Program-made: the position numbers and the translations under genes
From: Avena insularis
Taxonomy: Eukaryota > Streptophyta > Magnoliopsida > Poales > Poaceae
Direction: 5' to 3'
Assembly: GCA_023614405.1 (NCBI GenBank)
Contig: CM042685.1
Span: 238,183,661-238,247,660 of the forward strand
DNA length: 64,000 nucleotides
Notes under the pieces: model-generated
Databases searched by the model: none
Told to the model about the DNA's origin: nothing
What the model saw: only the letters and a program-made list of their open reading frames with translations
Part shown: one piece after another, positions 32,869 to 43,380 of the stretch
How the letters are laid out: every line of letters begins with the position of its first letter
How positions within the stretch are numbered: the stretch's first letter is position 1

Positions 32869-33901
32869 TCTAATGATCCCATCTTGTCATGTATTGTGTG
32901 TCTTCCTCTTGAGGTGGTGTTGGTTGGGACGACTCGCCATTCCTATCCATGATGCAAAGCCGACAAGAATTGTATATGGAGGAGATGAATGGGGTTAGCA
33001 CGACTATGAAAATGAGCACAAAATGTCCTAACGTAGACTAAGCTCGGTGTCGTGCCAACGCAAGGAGAGACCATAACTCGTTTGTCAAAAGAGGGTTAAG
33101 CAATGGATTTGTGCACTTGTCTTGGCGTGCTTTTTCCTCTCTCTTTGCTTACAAGCTTGATACTCTCTTTGTATTGGAAGATTATGTATCTTTCTATTTT
33201 TTTTTGCTTTTTTTATTCTTTTTCTCCCTTTCTATACTACTATGTTAAATTTTGTATTTGCCCTCACACTCTCACTTTCCAATGGCAAGTGCACAATGCT
33301 TAGACAAACACAAAATGAGCTGCTCTCATAGGATAGATACACACAAAGGAAGATATGGGCTCTCAAAGTGGCGCAAGTTATACCTTTGGTATTGTTGACG
33401 ACTTGCAACCGGTGGTGTGGAAGATGTTCAGGTGTCGCAGTGTCAACGAGCGCGGGATGAACGTTTTTGCGGAATATTTTGTTAGTATGGCGACAAACAC
33501 GCGAAACACGAACAAACAAAAGAGGACAATCAGAAAACGAGTTTGAGGCACAAAAGGGAAAGAGAACTGTCATTTGCGGGCGGTAGTACCGCCACCCACG
33601 ACCGGTAGTACCGGTGATCTTCGGTAGTACTGCAAGTTGTGACCGGTAGTACCGCCGAGCGCGGACCTGGGCACGCAATCGACCTAGAAACCCTCAAATT
33701 CGTGGTAATCTGGCCGAAAAGTTGGGCTAGAAACCCATGAAGAAGGTAGATCGACTCCCAAAGCAGTAGTTCTATGGTCCAAAACCACGAAAAACTCACC
33801 AAAATCAGAGATCGATCCGAAGGAAAATTGGGGCTCTTTTTGGTAATTTTCAAATTTATAATGGATAGAAGAAAAATTGTGGGGAAATTCGTGATCAACT
33901 T
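32869..33901 (-). other. Element H leader (5' UTR)
   Basis: About 1 kb between gag and primer site has no conserved ORF. A T-rich stretch lies at 33180-33240, and three copies of the GGTAGTACCG palindrome seen in the LTRs lie at 33578-33657. Confidence 0.55.
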
Positions 33902-33914
33902 GCTCTTGATACCA
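33902..33914 (-). other. Element H primer-binding site
   Basis: The minus strand reads TGGTATCAAGAGC four bases after the 5' LTR end. This matches the tRNA-Met complement with one extra A. Confidence 0.8.
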
Positions 33915-33918
33915 ATAT

Positions 33919-35020
33919 GTTAGGGGTGACCCCTTAGGGAGGCCCGATATTTCACGAATCCCGTGGAAATCAAGGATGGAGTGAGGGGGATGAGGAGGGG
34001 TATGAAATCCATGAACTCACACAAGAAGAACTCGATGAACACACACACACGCGCACACACACACACACACACGAAAACACGATACAAGCCAATAGCTCAC
34101 GCCGGTGGGAACCGGTCCAACACAATTCCTAGGATCGGCGTTGGGCAAGACACTCTCCCACGGCCAACAAAGGGGGTGAGAGGCTTGATGATATCTTGAC
34201 TACTTGGAAACGAGACACCAAACTCCAAGGACTTTTACAACTTGAACGCACGAGGCAAAATCCAAGAGGAGGGGGATAATTGGTGTTCCTTGTCAAGTAG
34301 CATGAGACTAGCAATTGATAGATCCTCAAGGGGTGTCTTCAATTACCATTATCCAAGTCTAAGCATTACAACGGAGGGTAGGGGCTATTTATAGGCCAGT
34401 CACATAAACAGGGGTAGTTTGGGAACGAAACGAGAAAGTATAGTAATGGGGTACATGGTGCTGGGCCGAGTTGACGCGTGCAGGTTCAGGCACGACCGGT
34501 AGTACCGGACGTGGGACCGGTAGTACCGGTCATGACCGGTAGTACCGCTCTTGGACCGGTAGTACTGCTCGCGGTCCTAGAGCCTCAGTTGGATCCTTCG
34601 GTAGTGAGCGGTAGCAGAGGGCGGTAGTACCGCTGACCGGTAGTACCGGTTCTGGCGCCCGATAGTACCGCTGAGGCCTGGGGCTTCGGTGGATTCCTTC
34701 TGGCGTGCGCAGTAGTGGCGTCCGGTAGTGCCGCACGTCCGGTAGTACCGGTGGTGGTATCCGGTAGTACCACTAGGGACAGAAGGTTGTCGGTCACTTC
34801 CGTCGTGGTTGCTCTGTTCCATGGGTCCTTCTCTTCATACCTGAGGATGCACAGAGTCGGCGTATGAAGTAGCAAGCCATCCATAGGAGTATTGAAATCG
34901 CACGAGTAAAGGAGCGAGTTAACCTTGGCTTGTATAAGTTTGGCTCGAGCGCGGGTCATTGGTCCACTTGGGGGACTAGTAGGCGGAGATGTATAAGTGT
35001 CCGTAGGACGGGCTGCATCA
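33919..35020 (-). repeat. Element H 5' LTR
   Basis: 1102 bases; on the plus strand it starts TGTTAGGGGTGACC and ends GGGCTGCATCA. It holds the second CCGGTAGTACCGG array (34489-34775). A CA dinucleotide repeat at about 34038-34073 is longer than in the other LTR (26706-26720), which explains part of the length difference. Confidence 0.9.
34489..34775. repeat. CCGGTAGTACCGG palindrome array in H 5' LTR
   Basis: Roughly ten GGTAGTACCG-type copies lie in the same order as in the 3' LTR, with a few core substitutions between the two arrays. Confidence 0.85.
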
Positions 35021-35315
35021 TCTTTCCTAGTCTCCTTATTTAATTTTCTGAAATCTATGCACATCCTATGTCCAACAACAGTTCTAGTAGGTATAAATTT
35101 ATTGTTTTCATTAGGAACAACTGTGAAGCCGGCTTTCTTAAGAACACAATGAATAGGACTTACCCATTCACTTTATTTTACAGGATAAATTATACCTCAT
35201 CAAGTAGGCGTACTATTTCCTTCCTTAACACTTCCTTCATTTCAGGCTTCAGTCTTCTGTTAAATTCTGCAACTGGTTTAGCACCTTCCTCCATGAATAT
35301 CCGATGAGAGGCTAT
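35021..35315 (-). pseudogene. Element G RT, N-terminal fragment
   Basis: The minus strand reads ASHRIFMEEGAKPVAEFNRR, LKPEMKEVLRKEIVRLLDE, and, through several stops, MCIDFRKLNKETRKD at the H junction. These are the fingers of an Athila-like RT. The segment is 295 bases long and isolated between elements I and H. Confidence 0.82.
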
Positions 35316-35653
35316 TGTAGTGCCCCAATGATTTGGGCTGGATAGTTTTGGGGATTTTGGATTGAACTCAGGGGTAGTTGGTCGGGATCTGACGATCGCC
35401 GGCGAGGTGGTTGACGAGAACAGAGCTACAGCTAAGGAAACTAAGTATAAGGTAGTTACTTTCTTACTTCCCATTCAAGCCAGAGTCGGCTATAAGACGT
35501 GTTCTATTACAGGATGTAATACAACTGTTTTAATAAAAATAATAAATGCATCCAGAAAACATGACAGCCGTAGATGAGATTCTCCTCGTCCGCTTCACTC
35601 TGAACCATTGGATAACTGAAGATGTGTCATGGGTTGTCTTCAGGGTACTGACA
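35316..35653 (-). repeat. Element I 3' LTR
   Basis: 338 bases; the minus strand runs TGTCAGTACCC...GGGGCACTACA. It matches 41000-41337 in length exactly. Confidence 0.93.
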
Positions 35654-35688
35654 ATGCCGCCTCCTGGAGACAGACCTTGTCCTCAAGG

Positions 35689-36012
35689 CTAAAAGGACGG
35701 AAACTGAGTCTGAATGAAGCGAAGATCTTCCCAGGTGGCGTCTTCTGGACCCAGGCTCTCCCAATGGATGAGCAATTGTTTGACAGGCGTCTTCTGGCAT
35801 TGTATAATGCGCTCGTCTAGAATTGCCAGTGGTGCTGTCTTGATCTTGCCTTCTGCTGTTACAAGGGGTACATTGGGTAGTGGTATTGCGTTTGGGCCGA
35901 CATGTTTTTTGAGTTGACTGATGTGGAACACTGGATGAATGGTTGTTGAGTCAGGCAGGTGCAGACGGTAAGAGACCTCCCCAACTCGCTCCGTAATCTT
36001 GAATGGCCCGTA
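35689..36012 (-). pseudogene. Element I integrase C-terminal module and chromodomain
   Basis: After a TAA at 36013 (in place of the residue before YGPF) the frame continues YGPFKITERVGEVSYRL, FHISQLKKHVGPNAI, then the chromodomain ILDERIIQCQKTPVKQLLIHW, WESLGPEDATWEDLRFI, to a stop at 35689. Aromatic residues expected for methyl-lysine binding are partly present (W, W); the domain is short, as in Reina elements. Confidence 0.82.
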
Positions 36013-38226
36013 TTACTTGGAACGGAGCTTGAGGGAGCCACGAATGCCGAAGGCGTTCTGTCGGTATGGTTGGATCCTGATGTATACCATATCGCCCACA
36101 TTGTATTGCTTATCAGTGCGATGTTGATCAGCATAAACCTTCATTCTATTTTGACCTGCCAAAAGGTTTTCCTTCAGTTTCTGAATCATATGCTCCCTGG
36201 CTGTAACTGTCAAGGTAGCTGCAGGGCATGTTTCTTTGGTTAAGTCAAATTCACCCACTGTTGGAGGAGGATAGTGGTATAATGCCTCAAATGGGGTCAT
36301 TTTCAGAGAGGAGTGGTATGAAGTGTTGTACCACCACTCTGCTGTGGGTAGCCATTTAGTCCACTGTTTGGGCTCCTGGAACACCATGCTGCGTAGGTAA
36401 GCTTCCAAGCATTGGTTTACTCGTTGGTCACCGCCATCAGTTTGGGGATGGTAAGCTGTACTGAACTTAAGAGCAACACGAAGAGCTCGGAAGATATGCT
36501 GGTATAGTGTGCTGGTAAAGATCCTGTCACGATCAGAGACGATCTCCAGAGGAACTCCATGAAGTCTCACAATATTGTCCATAAATATGTCCACTATTTG
36601 TTCCACAGAATAAGGGTGAGATATTGCAATGAAGTGTGCATACTTTGTCAGTCTGTCCACCACCACAAGAATGACTTCTTTCCCATTGGATTTGGGTAAA
36701 GCTTCAATAAAATCCATACTGAGACAGGACCATGGAGTACCTGGAATTGGAAGTGGTTGTAAGAGACCAGCTGGAGCTGTATGAGGAACTTTAACCAGTT
36801 GGCAAGTTGGGCATTCAGACACAAACTTTTCCACCATTTGTTTCAAATGTGGCCAACAGAAAATCTTCTTGATTCTTTGATATGTAGCTTTTGCTCCTGA
36901 GTGACCACCTATAGCAGAGCTGTGAAAAGTATCCAACAATGTAAGTCTCAGATTTGTAGCTGCTCCTACATAAATTTTGGAACCATGTTTGATGATGCCA
37001 TCTTTGATACTGTATTGTGGTGGATCTGCCACATCTTTAGCCATTTTCTGGAGAAGTTTACCACTATCAGCATCTTGTACATAGCTCAGTTTCACATCTT
37101 CCATCCACTCAGGTACACAACCAGTAATGGCATGACAGTGGGAATCTCTTCTAGATAAGGCATCAGCTGCAATGTTTTCCTTGCCTTTTTTGTATTCAAT
37201 AGTATAATCAAATTCCAGCAGTTTAAGGAGAAGTTTGTGCTGTATACCATCAGTGAGTTTTTGTGTGGTCATGAATCTGAGGCTTTGTTGATCAGTTTTA
37301 ATAATGAGTGGGTTACCCAGAAGGTAGTGCCTCCATTTCTTGAGTGCCTCTAGAATGGCCAAGGAATCTTTCTCATAGACAGATTGTGCTGCAGCTTTCA
37401 CCCCCAGGCATTTGCTGAAATATGCTAGTGGTCTGCCAGCCTGCATCAGCACAGCTCCAATACCTGTCCCACAAGCATCTGTCTCTAAGATAAATGGTTT
37501 AGAAAAATCAGAGAGAGCCAGTACAGGACAAGTAGTCATAGTGGTCTTTAATTTTTCAAATGCATTTGTATGTTCCTGTGTCCAGACAAAAGCATTCTTT
37601 TTAAGAAGATCATGAAGAGGTCTGCATATTTGTCCATATTGCTTGACAAATCTTCTATAATAACCAGTGAGACCAAGGAATCCTCTGAGTTTGCTGACAG
37701 ATTTTGGAGTCGGCCAGTTGGTAATCGCTTCAATATTCTGTGGTTTTGTAGCAACTCCTTGGGCAGAAATGACATGACCCAAATATTCTACCTGGGTAGT
37801 GGCAAAAGAACACTTGGACAGCTTGACAAAGAGGGTATGTTGGTGAAGGATCTGCAGAGTAATTCTCAGGTGATTCAGGTGTTCAGGCATGTTCTTGCTG
37901 TAAATGAGAATGTCATCAAATAATACTAAGATAAACTTTCTCAAATGTGCTTTGAATATATTGTTCATCAGATTCTGGAATGTAGCTGGTGCATTGGTGA
38001 GCCCAAAAGGCATAACTGTGTACTCATAATGGCCCATGTGTGTCTTGAATGCTGTTTTGGGAATATCAGCAGTGTTCATGCGTATCTGATGATAACCAGA
38101 TCGAAGGTCAAGTTTGCTGAAAATGGTGGCTCCTTCTAATTCATCCAGAAGATCCTCTATAACAGGCATAGGGAATTTGTTTTTGATAGTGATGGAGTTA
38201 AGCAGTCTGTAATCCACACACAATCT
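36013..38226 (-). pseudogene. Element I reverse transcriptase, RNase H and integrase
   Basis: This is the longest open frame of the window, 736 codons. [68 protein letters not shown] (near 37910), GLTGYYRRFVKQYG. RNase H: ILETDACGTGIGAVLMQ, YEKDSLAILEALKKWRHYLL, TDQQSLRFM, NIAADALSRR. Integrase: GGHSGAKATYQRI, CPTCQLVK, LSMDFIEALPK (first Asp), IVSDRDRIFTS (second Asp), YHPQTDGGDQRVNQ. The third catalytic Glu, normally in TDGQTERVN, is Gln here, and that box is rearranged. The frame is open but the integrase is predicted inactive. It is preceded in frame by a TGG-to-TAG stop at 38227-38229. Confidence 0.9.
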
Positions 38227-39159
38227 CTAGCTGCCATCTCTTTTTCTGACCATCACAACTGGTGAGGAGTAAGGACTGAGGCTAGCTCTAATTTCTGCAT
38301 TTTTGAGCATCTTGAGAATAATCTCCTCCATTGCATCTTTTTGCATATGTGATACTCTATAGGGTCTGAGATTTGGAGGTTGTTCCCCATCCACTAAAGG
38401 AATACTATGGTCACAATATCTAGCTGGAGGAAGGCCAGTAGGTTCAGCAAGCACTGGTTGAAATTCTTGTAGCAGTTTCTCAATTTCAGTTGGCATAGGA
38501 GGTATTCCTGACTTACTTTTAGACTCCAGGTTATGAATTTGGATGACATAACCCAAGACTGATTTGGAAAGAAGCTTTTTCATGACAGCTGTCTCCAGTA
38601 TACACTTCTCAGGAGGAGTAGTGTGGTCTGTCAACTGAATCTCTTTGCCTTTGTTATAGACTGTGAGTAGCCTCAGGGGTAAATCCAGTGTCACAGGACT
38701 GAAATTATACATCCAGTCAATACCCAAAATAATATCATATGTGTGTAAGGGCAAGACATGAAAAGCAGATTCAAATTGGTGCCCCTGAATAGTGTATGGA
38801 CTTTGTGGAACCATATGGTCAGAGATCAAATGACCACCACCAGCTACTGCTATTTTCTTGGCCAGTATTGGTTGCATAACACAGTTACTCTTGATTGCAA
38901 AATTATAATCCATAAAAGTATTGGAGCTTCCACTGTCTACTAGTGTTACAGCTTGATGTCCCCCAATTGTAATCAGCAGGGAGAAGGTTGCCACACTGGA
39001 TGTGCCTGCTGTAGCATGAGCTGAGAGATGCATGAATTCTGCTTTTACAGGGGTGCTGTCAGGAGTGTTTGGTGCTATATGAAATGCTGATCCAGAGGTA
39101 GGAGAATGATCTGATTCAGGATCCTCCTGTTCATCCTCTATTTCCTGCATGATGTGCAA
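38227..39159 (-). pseudogene. Element I protease and RT start
   Basis: A 310-codon frame: acidic linker, then SLLITIGGHQAVTLVDSGSS (DSGS active site near 38930), DIILGIDWMYNF, and an RT start MEEIILKMLKNAEIRASLSP followed by SSPVVMVRKRDGS. It ends in a TAG where WRLCVDY would be expected and continues in the same frame downstream. Confidence 0.85.
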
Positions 39160-40673
39160 AGTTCTTCCCTGTCTGCATCTATGCTCTCTATTCCAAGGTT
39201 CTTTGCAGTACCAGCATTGCCTAGCAGTGCATCACGAGGAATGTGCAGCAGTGGTTTTTCAGCTTGAATTACTGGTGCTTGTTTGGTGTGAACCTTGAAG
39301 TTGGTACTCTGATAGTGTACCCTGTTTCTTGGGAGAGAGTTCTGATAATAAGCTTTCCTAGCTGTTGCTGCATTTTCATAAACCTTGGCATACCAATAAG
39401 CTTCTAGAATTCCACTAGGTCTCTGCCCACTTACATCATGTTTAATGTCTGCCCTGAGACCTCCAATAAAGCAGCTCATAATAAAAGCTTCTTGCAGATA
39501 TGGGTGATCTCTTCTGACCAATTGCACACATTCCTCAAAGTTATCTATGTATGCTTGGACAGTTGTAGTTTGCTGAATGTTTTTGAGCTTTTCCACTGCC
39601 TCATGTGCATTAGCCTGAGTAAACCTATCTGCAATCATCTGACAGAATTGTTGCCAATTCACCATCTGCCAGGGAATACAAATGTTTTTGAGCCAAACAT
39701 TAGCTCTGCCATAGAAGTGTCCAGAAGCAATATTGACCCACTGCTCATATGGTGTCCCAGACATGTCAAAGAATTTTTCACACTGCTGTAACCAGCCAAT
39801 TGGATCATCCCCAGCGAACAGAGGGATCTCCAGACGAGGACCTTTGAGCACAACATCAGCATAATAAGAAACAACTCCTACTTGTTGCATTTTATCATTC
39901 CTGTCTCCTTCAGGTTGTGTCAGTCTCACTCCTGAAGTGCCCTGCATGTCAGGTGGCTGGGTAGGGAGAAAATGGCCAGTAACTGGGTTAAAATTAGGTG
40001 GAATCGTCACCTGATATGGGTTGGTAGTGGTGTCAGACTATATGCCTGATAGCAGGGTTGGGGGGTATGGTGGTTTGAAATGTTGGCCTGGGTGGGATAT
40101 GGGAGGGATCTGGAAGTGTTGTGGAACATTCAGTCCGTTTGGTTGACTGAAAGTGGGAATGGAGGTTTGAGTTGGCTGCAAGGTAGTTGCACAAATAACA
40201 CTATCAGTGGTTATCATTCTATTGCCCATAGCAACAGGACCAGTCTGCTGAATTCCTCCTACTGAACCCACCATTTGTGCTACCACTGAATGAGCCGATG
40301 GAATGTAAGCAGCCTGAGTTGATGACTGACCAATTGGTGGTTGTCGAGGGGGAGTCTGTGCGTGAGGTATACCTGAGGAATCATGATGCTCGGTAATTGT
40401 TGAAGCAGCTGGGGTTGACAGATATTTCTGCATCAATTTGTCCAAATCGCTCGCAGTCACCATGTTGGCTTTAATGTCCGCAATTCCATAGGAAGCCAGC
40501 TTCAAATCGGCTAGTTCACCACGAATCTCCATCATCTCTGCTTCCAAACGCTCAACCGCAACCTGGGCGTCGAAAGCTCCTGCCGCCGCCGCGTGAGCCC
40601 TGGTGTTTGCCGGTGGCCCCATCAGTTGTCGTTGTCTACCGCCGCCGCGCGATCCCGCCTCCGAATGGCACAC
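39138..40673 (-). pseudogene. Element I gag
   Basis: One frame of about 510 codons with a single stop near 40036. The N-terminal part has an Ala-rich start and a short coiled coil (VERLEAEMMEIRGELADLKL), followed by a Pro/Gln/Ser-rich linker. The Gag core follows from about 39840 (EIPLFAGDDPIGWLQQCEKF, WVNIASGHFYGRANVWLKNI, QMIADRFTQANAHEAVEKLK, FIMSCFIGGLRADI). The CCHC-like knuckle (CWYCKEPWNREHRC near 39200) lies in the next frame, so a one-base indel precedes it. The ATG is not certain. Confidence 0.8.
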
Positions 40674-40981
40674 GAATTAAGGTCGTTACCGGAATTTTAC
40701 CACTGGAGGAGATGTTCCCCAGCAACCGTAACGAGCCCCTCGATTTGCGCCTGAGCTGTGCTGCCGCCGCCAAGGCGCCACCGTCGACCCGTCAAGTTGG
40801 ACGTCGCCGCCGCCTACGCCATCGTCGAATATCACCCCGCCGCCGCGAACAGGGTGAGGAGGGTGGGATTTTACGAGAGAACCCAACCACCCGCTCTACC
40901 CGATTCAAATCGCCTCCGCGGATCCAGGAACGAGTTCGTCTTGATTCGCCCTGTGCTGGAAAATCTTATCGGCCGAGAATC
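40674..40981 (-). other. Element I leader
   Basis: GC-rich sequence with runs of GCC/GGC lies between primer site and gag. ORFs on both strands here reflect base composition and are not supported as genes. Confidence 0.5.
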
Positions 40982-40998
40982 GTAGTGCTCTGATACCA
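40982..40998 (-). other. Element I primer-binding site (tRNA-Met)
   Basis: The minus strand reads TGGTATCAGAGCACTAC one base after the LTR end ...CACTACA. The first 12 bases are a perfect tRNA-Met complement. Confidence 0.9.
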
Positions 40999-40999
40999 C

Positions 41000-41337
41000 T
41001 GTAGTGCCCCGATGATTTGGGCTGGATAGTTTTGGGGATTTTGGATTGAACTCAGGGGTAGTTGGTCGGGATCTGACGATCGCCGGCGAGGTGGTTGACG
41101 AGAACAGAGCTACAACAAAGGAAACTAAGTATAAGGTAGTTACTTTCTTACTTCCCATTCAAGCCAGAGTCGGCTATAAGACGTGTTCTGTTACGGGATG
41201 TAATACAACTGTTTTAATAAAAATAATAAATGCATCCAGAAAACATGACAGCCGTAGATGAGATTCTCCTCGTCCGCTTCACTCTGAACCGTTGGATAAC
41301 TGAAGATGTGCCATGGGTTGTCTTCAGGGTACTGACA
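41000..41337 (-). repeat. Element I 5' LTR
   Basis: 338 bases, same ends as the 3' LTR; about seven substitutions and no length change. Confidence 0.93.
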
Positions 41338-42379
41338 ATATCATGGCACTAATACCCTTCAAGTCATCCATTGAGTACCCAAAGGCCTTGAGGTGCTCCT
41401 TTAGTACCTTCATAAGTTCTTCTTCTTCCCCTAAAAGTTTAGCACTAATAATAACAGGGAATTTATTAGTATCATCTAAGAATCTATACTTAAGATTATC
41501 TGGTAGAGTTTTTAATTATGGGGGTGGTAATTCTTCATCCCCTCTCTTTTCTGGTTCTTCAAAAGCTTCATCAGTTGGAGGTTCTTCATTGGGAAATGAA
41601 TCGAATTTATTTTCTAATTCTTCTAGAGTTTTATCCTCCATAATTATTTCTCTGCAATTTGGATCTTCATTTATTTCTTCATCTTGATTATTTAAGAAAA
41701 GAGCTTCCATTTTATTCTTTTATGATTAGAGGTTTGTCTTTAAATTTGGAAAAATGGAATTATTTTTCCACTTCCCCAAGCTTAAGGGATACAACCTCCT
41801 TTTTCTGAAGTCAATTGTGGCACCTATATCACTCAAAAAGTTTCTTCCAAATATAATTGGGCAAAGAGTGCCAATTGGCATATCAACAACTATAAAATCA
41901 ATAAGGAAATTTTTATTGTTAATTGTGATAACTGCATCTTCAACTACTCACATTGGATTTCTAAGATTTTTATTGGCTAACATGATTATCATATCAGTAT
42001 TTTCTATTGTATCCGGTGGTATCTCTTCTTTTATTTCTAGATGAAAATCATAAGGTATAACGTTAACTTCGGTGCCAAGATCACATAAACCGTAATGCGA
42101 GGTTTCTTTAAATATGTAGGGAAGAATAGGCTTACCCACATCTTTTACCTTAATTTTACCTTCAACCAATATAGAAGTCTCTTCATCAAGTTCAACTATG
42201 TTACAATGTGCATACATAGCCATGATTATTTCCTTGGTTACCTCTTCATCTTTGGTTTCATCTAGATGTTCTTCAATTATTGGCACAGTTTCCTCTTCTT
42301 TCTCCTCATGTACTGCTTTGACCTGTTCATACTCCAAAATATGCTTTTGTGTAGTGTTAGGAAAAGGTATCTCATACAT
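41338..42379 (-). pseudogene. Element G gag end, protease and RT start
   Basis: The frame at 41948-42379 begins MYEIPFPNTTQKHILEYEQV, then an acidic linker (VHEEKEEETVPIIEEHLDE) and the Athila-type protease box YGLCDLGTEVNVIPYDF (near 42070). After a stop it continues FIVVDMPIGTLCPIIFGRNF and LSDIGATIDF. A second acidic linker follows at 41516-41710, then VIISAKLLGEEEELMKVLKE and GYSMDDLKGISAMI, where element I is inserted. The CDLG active site Asp is present. Several stops and indels are present. Confidence 0.75.
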
Positions 42380-42479
42380 TGGTTCTAGGGAGGCTACAGT
42401 TGCTTTAACTTTCTTTTCTTTTCAGGTTCAGGTGGTGGATCAAACTTGATCGGACCCACCTTTGGAGCTTCGATGTGTT

Positions 42480-43270
42480 CTGTAAAAGCTTTAACAACTT
42501 GCAATACAAGATCTGAATCTAAATAAAGCTCTTTATATAATTCATTAACATGGCCTTTTTATTATATTCGTGAATACATTCATGATCTATTTCCGTGCCT
42601 CCTTCACTTACTATACCAAAATTCCATGAAACTCTATGATCGCGAATTCTATTAAGTAAATCTCAAGCTTTAGTTATAGGTAAATCCATAAAAGATCATC
42701 TTGCGCAAGAGTCTAGTTCAATTCTATTAGGTTCAATCAAACCGCCATAAAATATATATATACAATAAATACCATTGAGGTAAATCATGATGAGGACATT
42801 GTCTAAGCAAATCTTTAGTTCTTATATAAGCTCTTACTAGTCCTTCATTGGGACGGTTCTTCCAAGTCATTATAAGACGCCTGATTCCAAAAGATTTTGG
42901 TAATGGTTAATATTTAGATAAGAATTCGCAAGCTAAATCATCCCAAGTAGTAGTGGCTTCTGAGGGTAGATATCTATACCATGAGAGACTTGTGCTTGTC
43001 AAAGTTTGAATATAAAGTTTAATCCTTACCTCATCGGCAGTATACCCCGTTAATTGGAACGTGCCACATATATCTTTGAATCATGCAATATGCTCATATG
43101 GATCAGGATCTTCTTCATCTCCAGTAAATTGCTTCTTGTGTGCAATACTAAGTAGTAGAGGATTTACATCAAACCCCCTTATCTTTCGTTGGAGTTGCCT
43201 CTTTTATAAATATCATAGAGCTTCCCAAAACGATTGTGTGGGTTAGCACTAGTCATATGCTCAAACTCCA
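42480..43270 (-). pseudogene. Element G gag core
   Basis: The minus strand can be read through several frames as a retrotransposon Gag: FTGDEEDPDPYEHIA, DICGTFQLTGYTADEVRIKL, TSTSLSWYRYLPSEATTTWD, DLACEFLSKY, RTKDLLRQCPHHDLPQWYL. It is heavily decayed with many stops and no zinc knuckle, as usual for Athila-like Gag. Confidence 0.65.
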
Positions 43271-43356
43271 TCATGTTGGTGGAAACCTGTAACTCAAAAC
43301 AAAAATTAACAAAACTAAAGTAAATAAGCAAAAACTAAAATACCTACAGTGCTTAG

Positions 43357-43375
43357 CTCCCCGGCAACAGCGCCA
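43357..43375 (-). other. Element G primer-binding site (tRNA-Asp)
   Basis: The minus strand reads TGGCGCTGTTGCCGGGGAG, differing at one base from the tRNA-Asp complement used by Athila-like elements. Five bases (TTTTC on the minus strand) separate it from the LTR. Confidence 0.88.
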
Positions 43376-43380
43376 GAAAA

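Larger units (their letters stand above)
26587..35020 (-). mobile_element. Element H: complete CRM-like gypsy chromovirus
   Basis: The LTRs are at 26587-27666 and 33919-35020 and the flanking five bases are TCTTT on both sides (26582-26586 and 35021-35025), a perfect duplication. The primer site is tRNA-Met-like. The minus-strand order is gag, protease (IDGGSC type), RT, RNase H and integrase, with an integrase tail that reaches the 3' LTR. The IDGGSCHNLAS protease, [21 protein letters not shown] in RT and the tail entering the LTR resemble the CRM group of chromoviruses. The clade call is tentative and the superfamily is certain. Confidence 0.9.
35316..41337 (-). mobile_element. Element I: complete Reina-like gypsy chromovirus
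   Basis: A 6.0 kb element with short 338-base LTRs (35316-35653 and 41000-41337), a tRNA-Met primer site, gag, protease, RT, RNase H, integrase and a chromodomain on the minus strand. Small size, short LTRs and the chromodomain fit the Reina clade. The flanking bases are CTAT on the left and ATAT on the right, a four-base duplication with one mismatch. Removing I joins element G from LKGISAMI to ASHRIFMEEGAK. The LTRs differ at about 7 of 338 positions by eye, so it is among the youngest insertions here. Confidence 0.92.

Noticed and set aside
34037..34073. CA-repeat microsatellite as an independent feature
   Set aside because: Lies inside the H 5' LTR with a shorter version in the other LTR; ordinary slippage, mentioned under that LTR.
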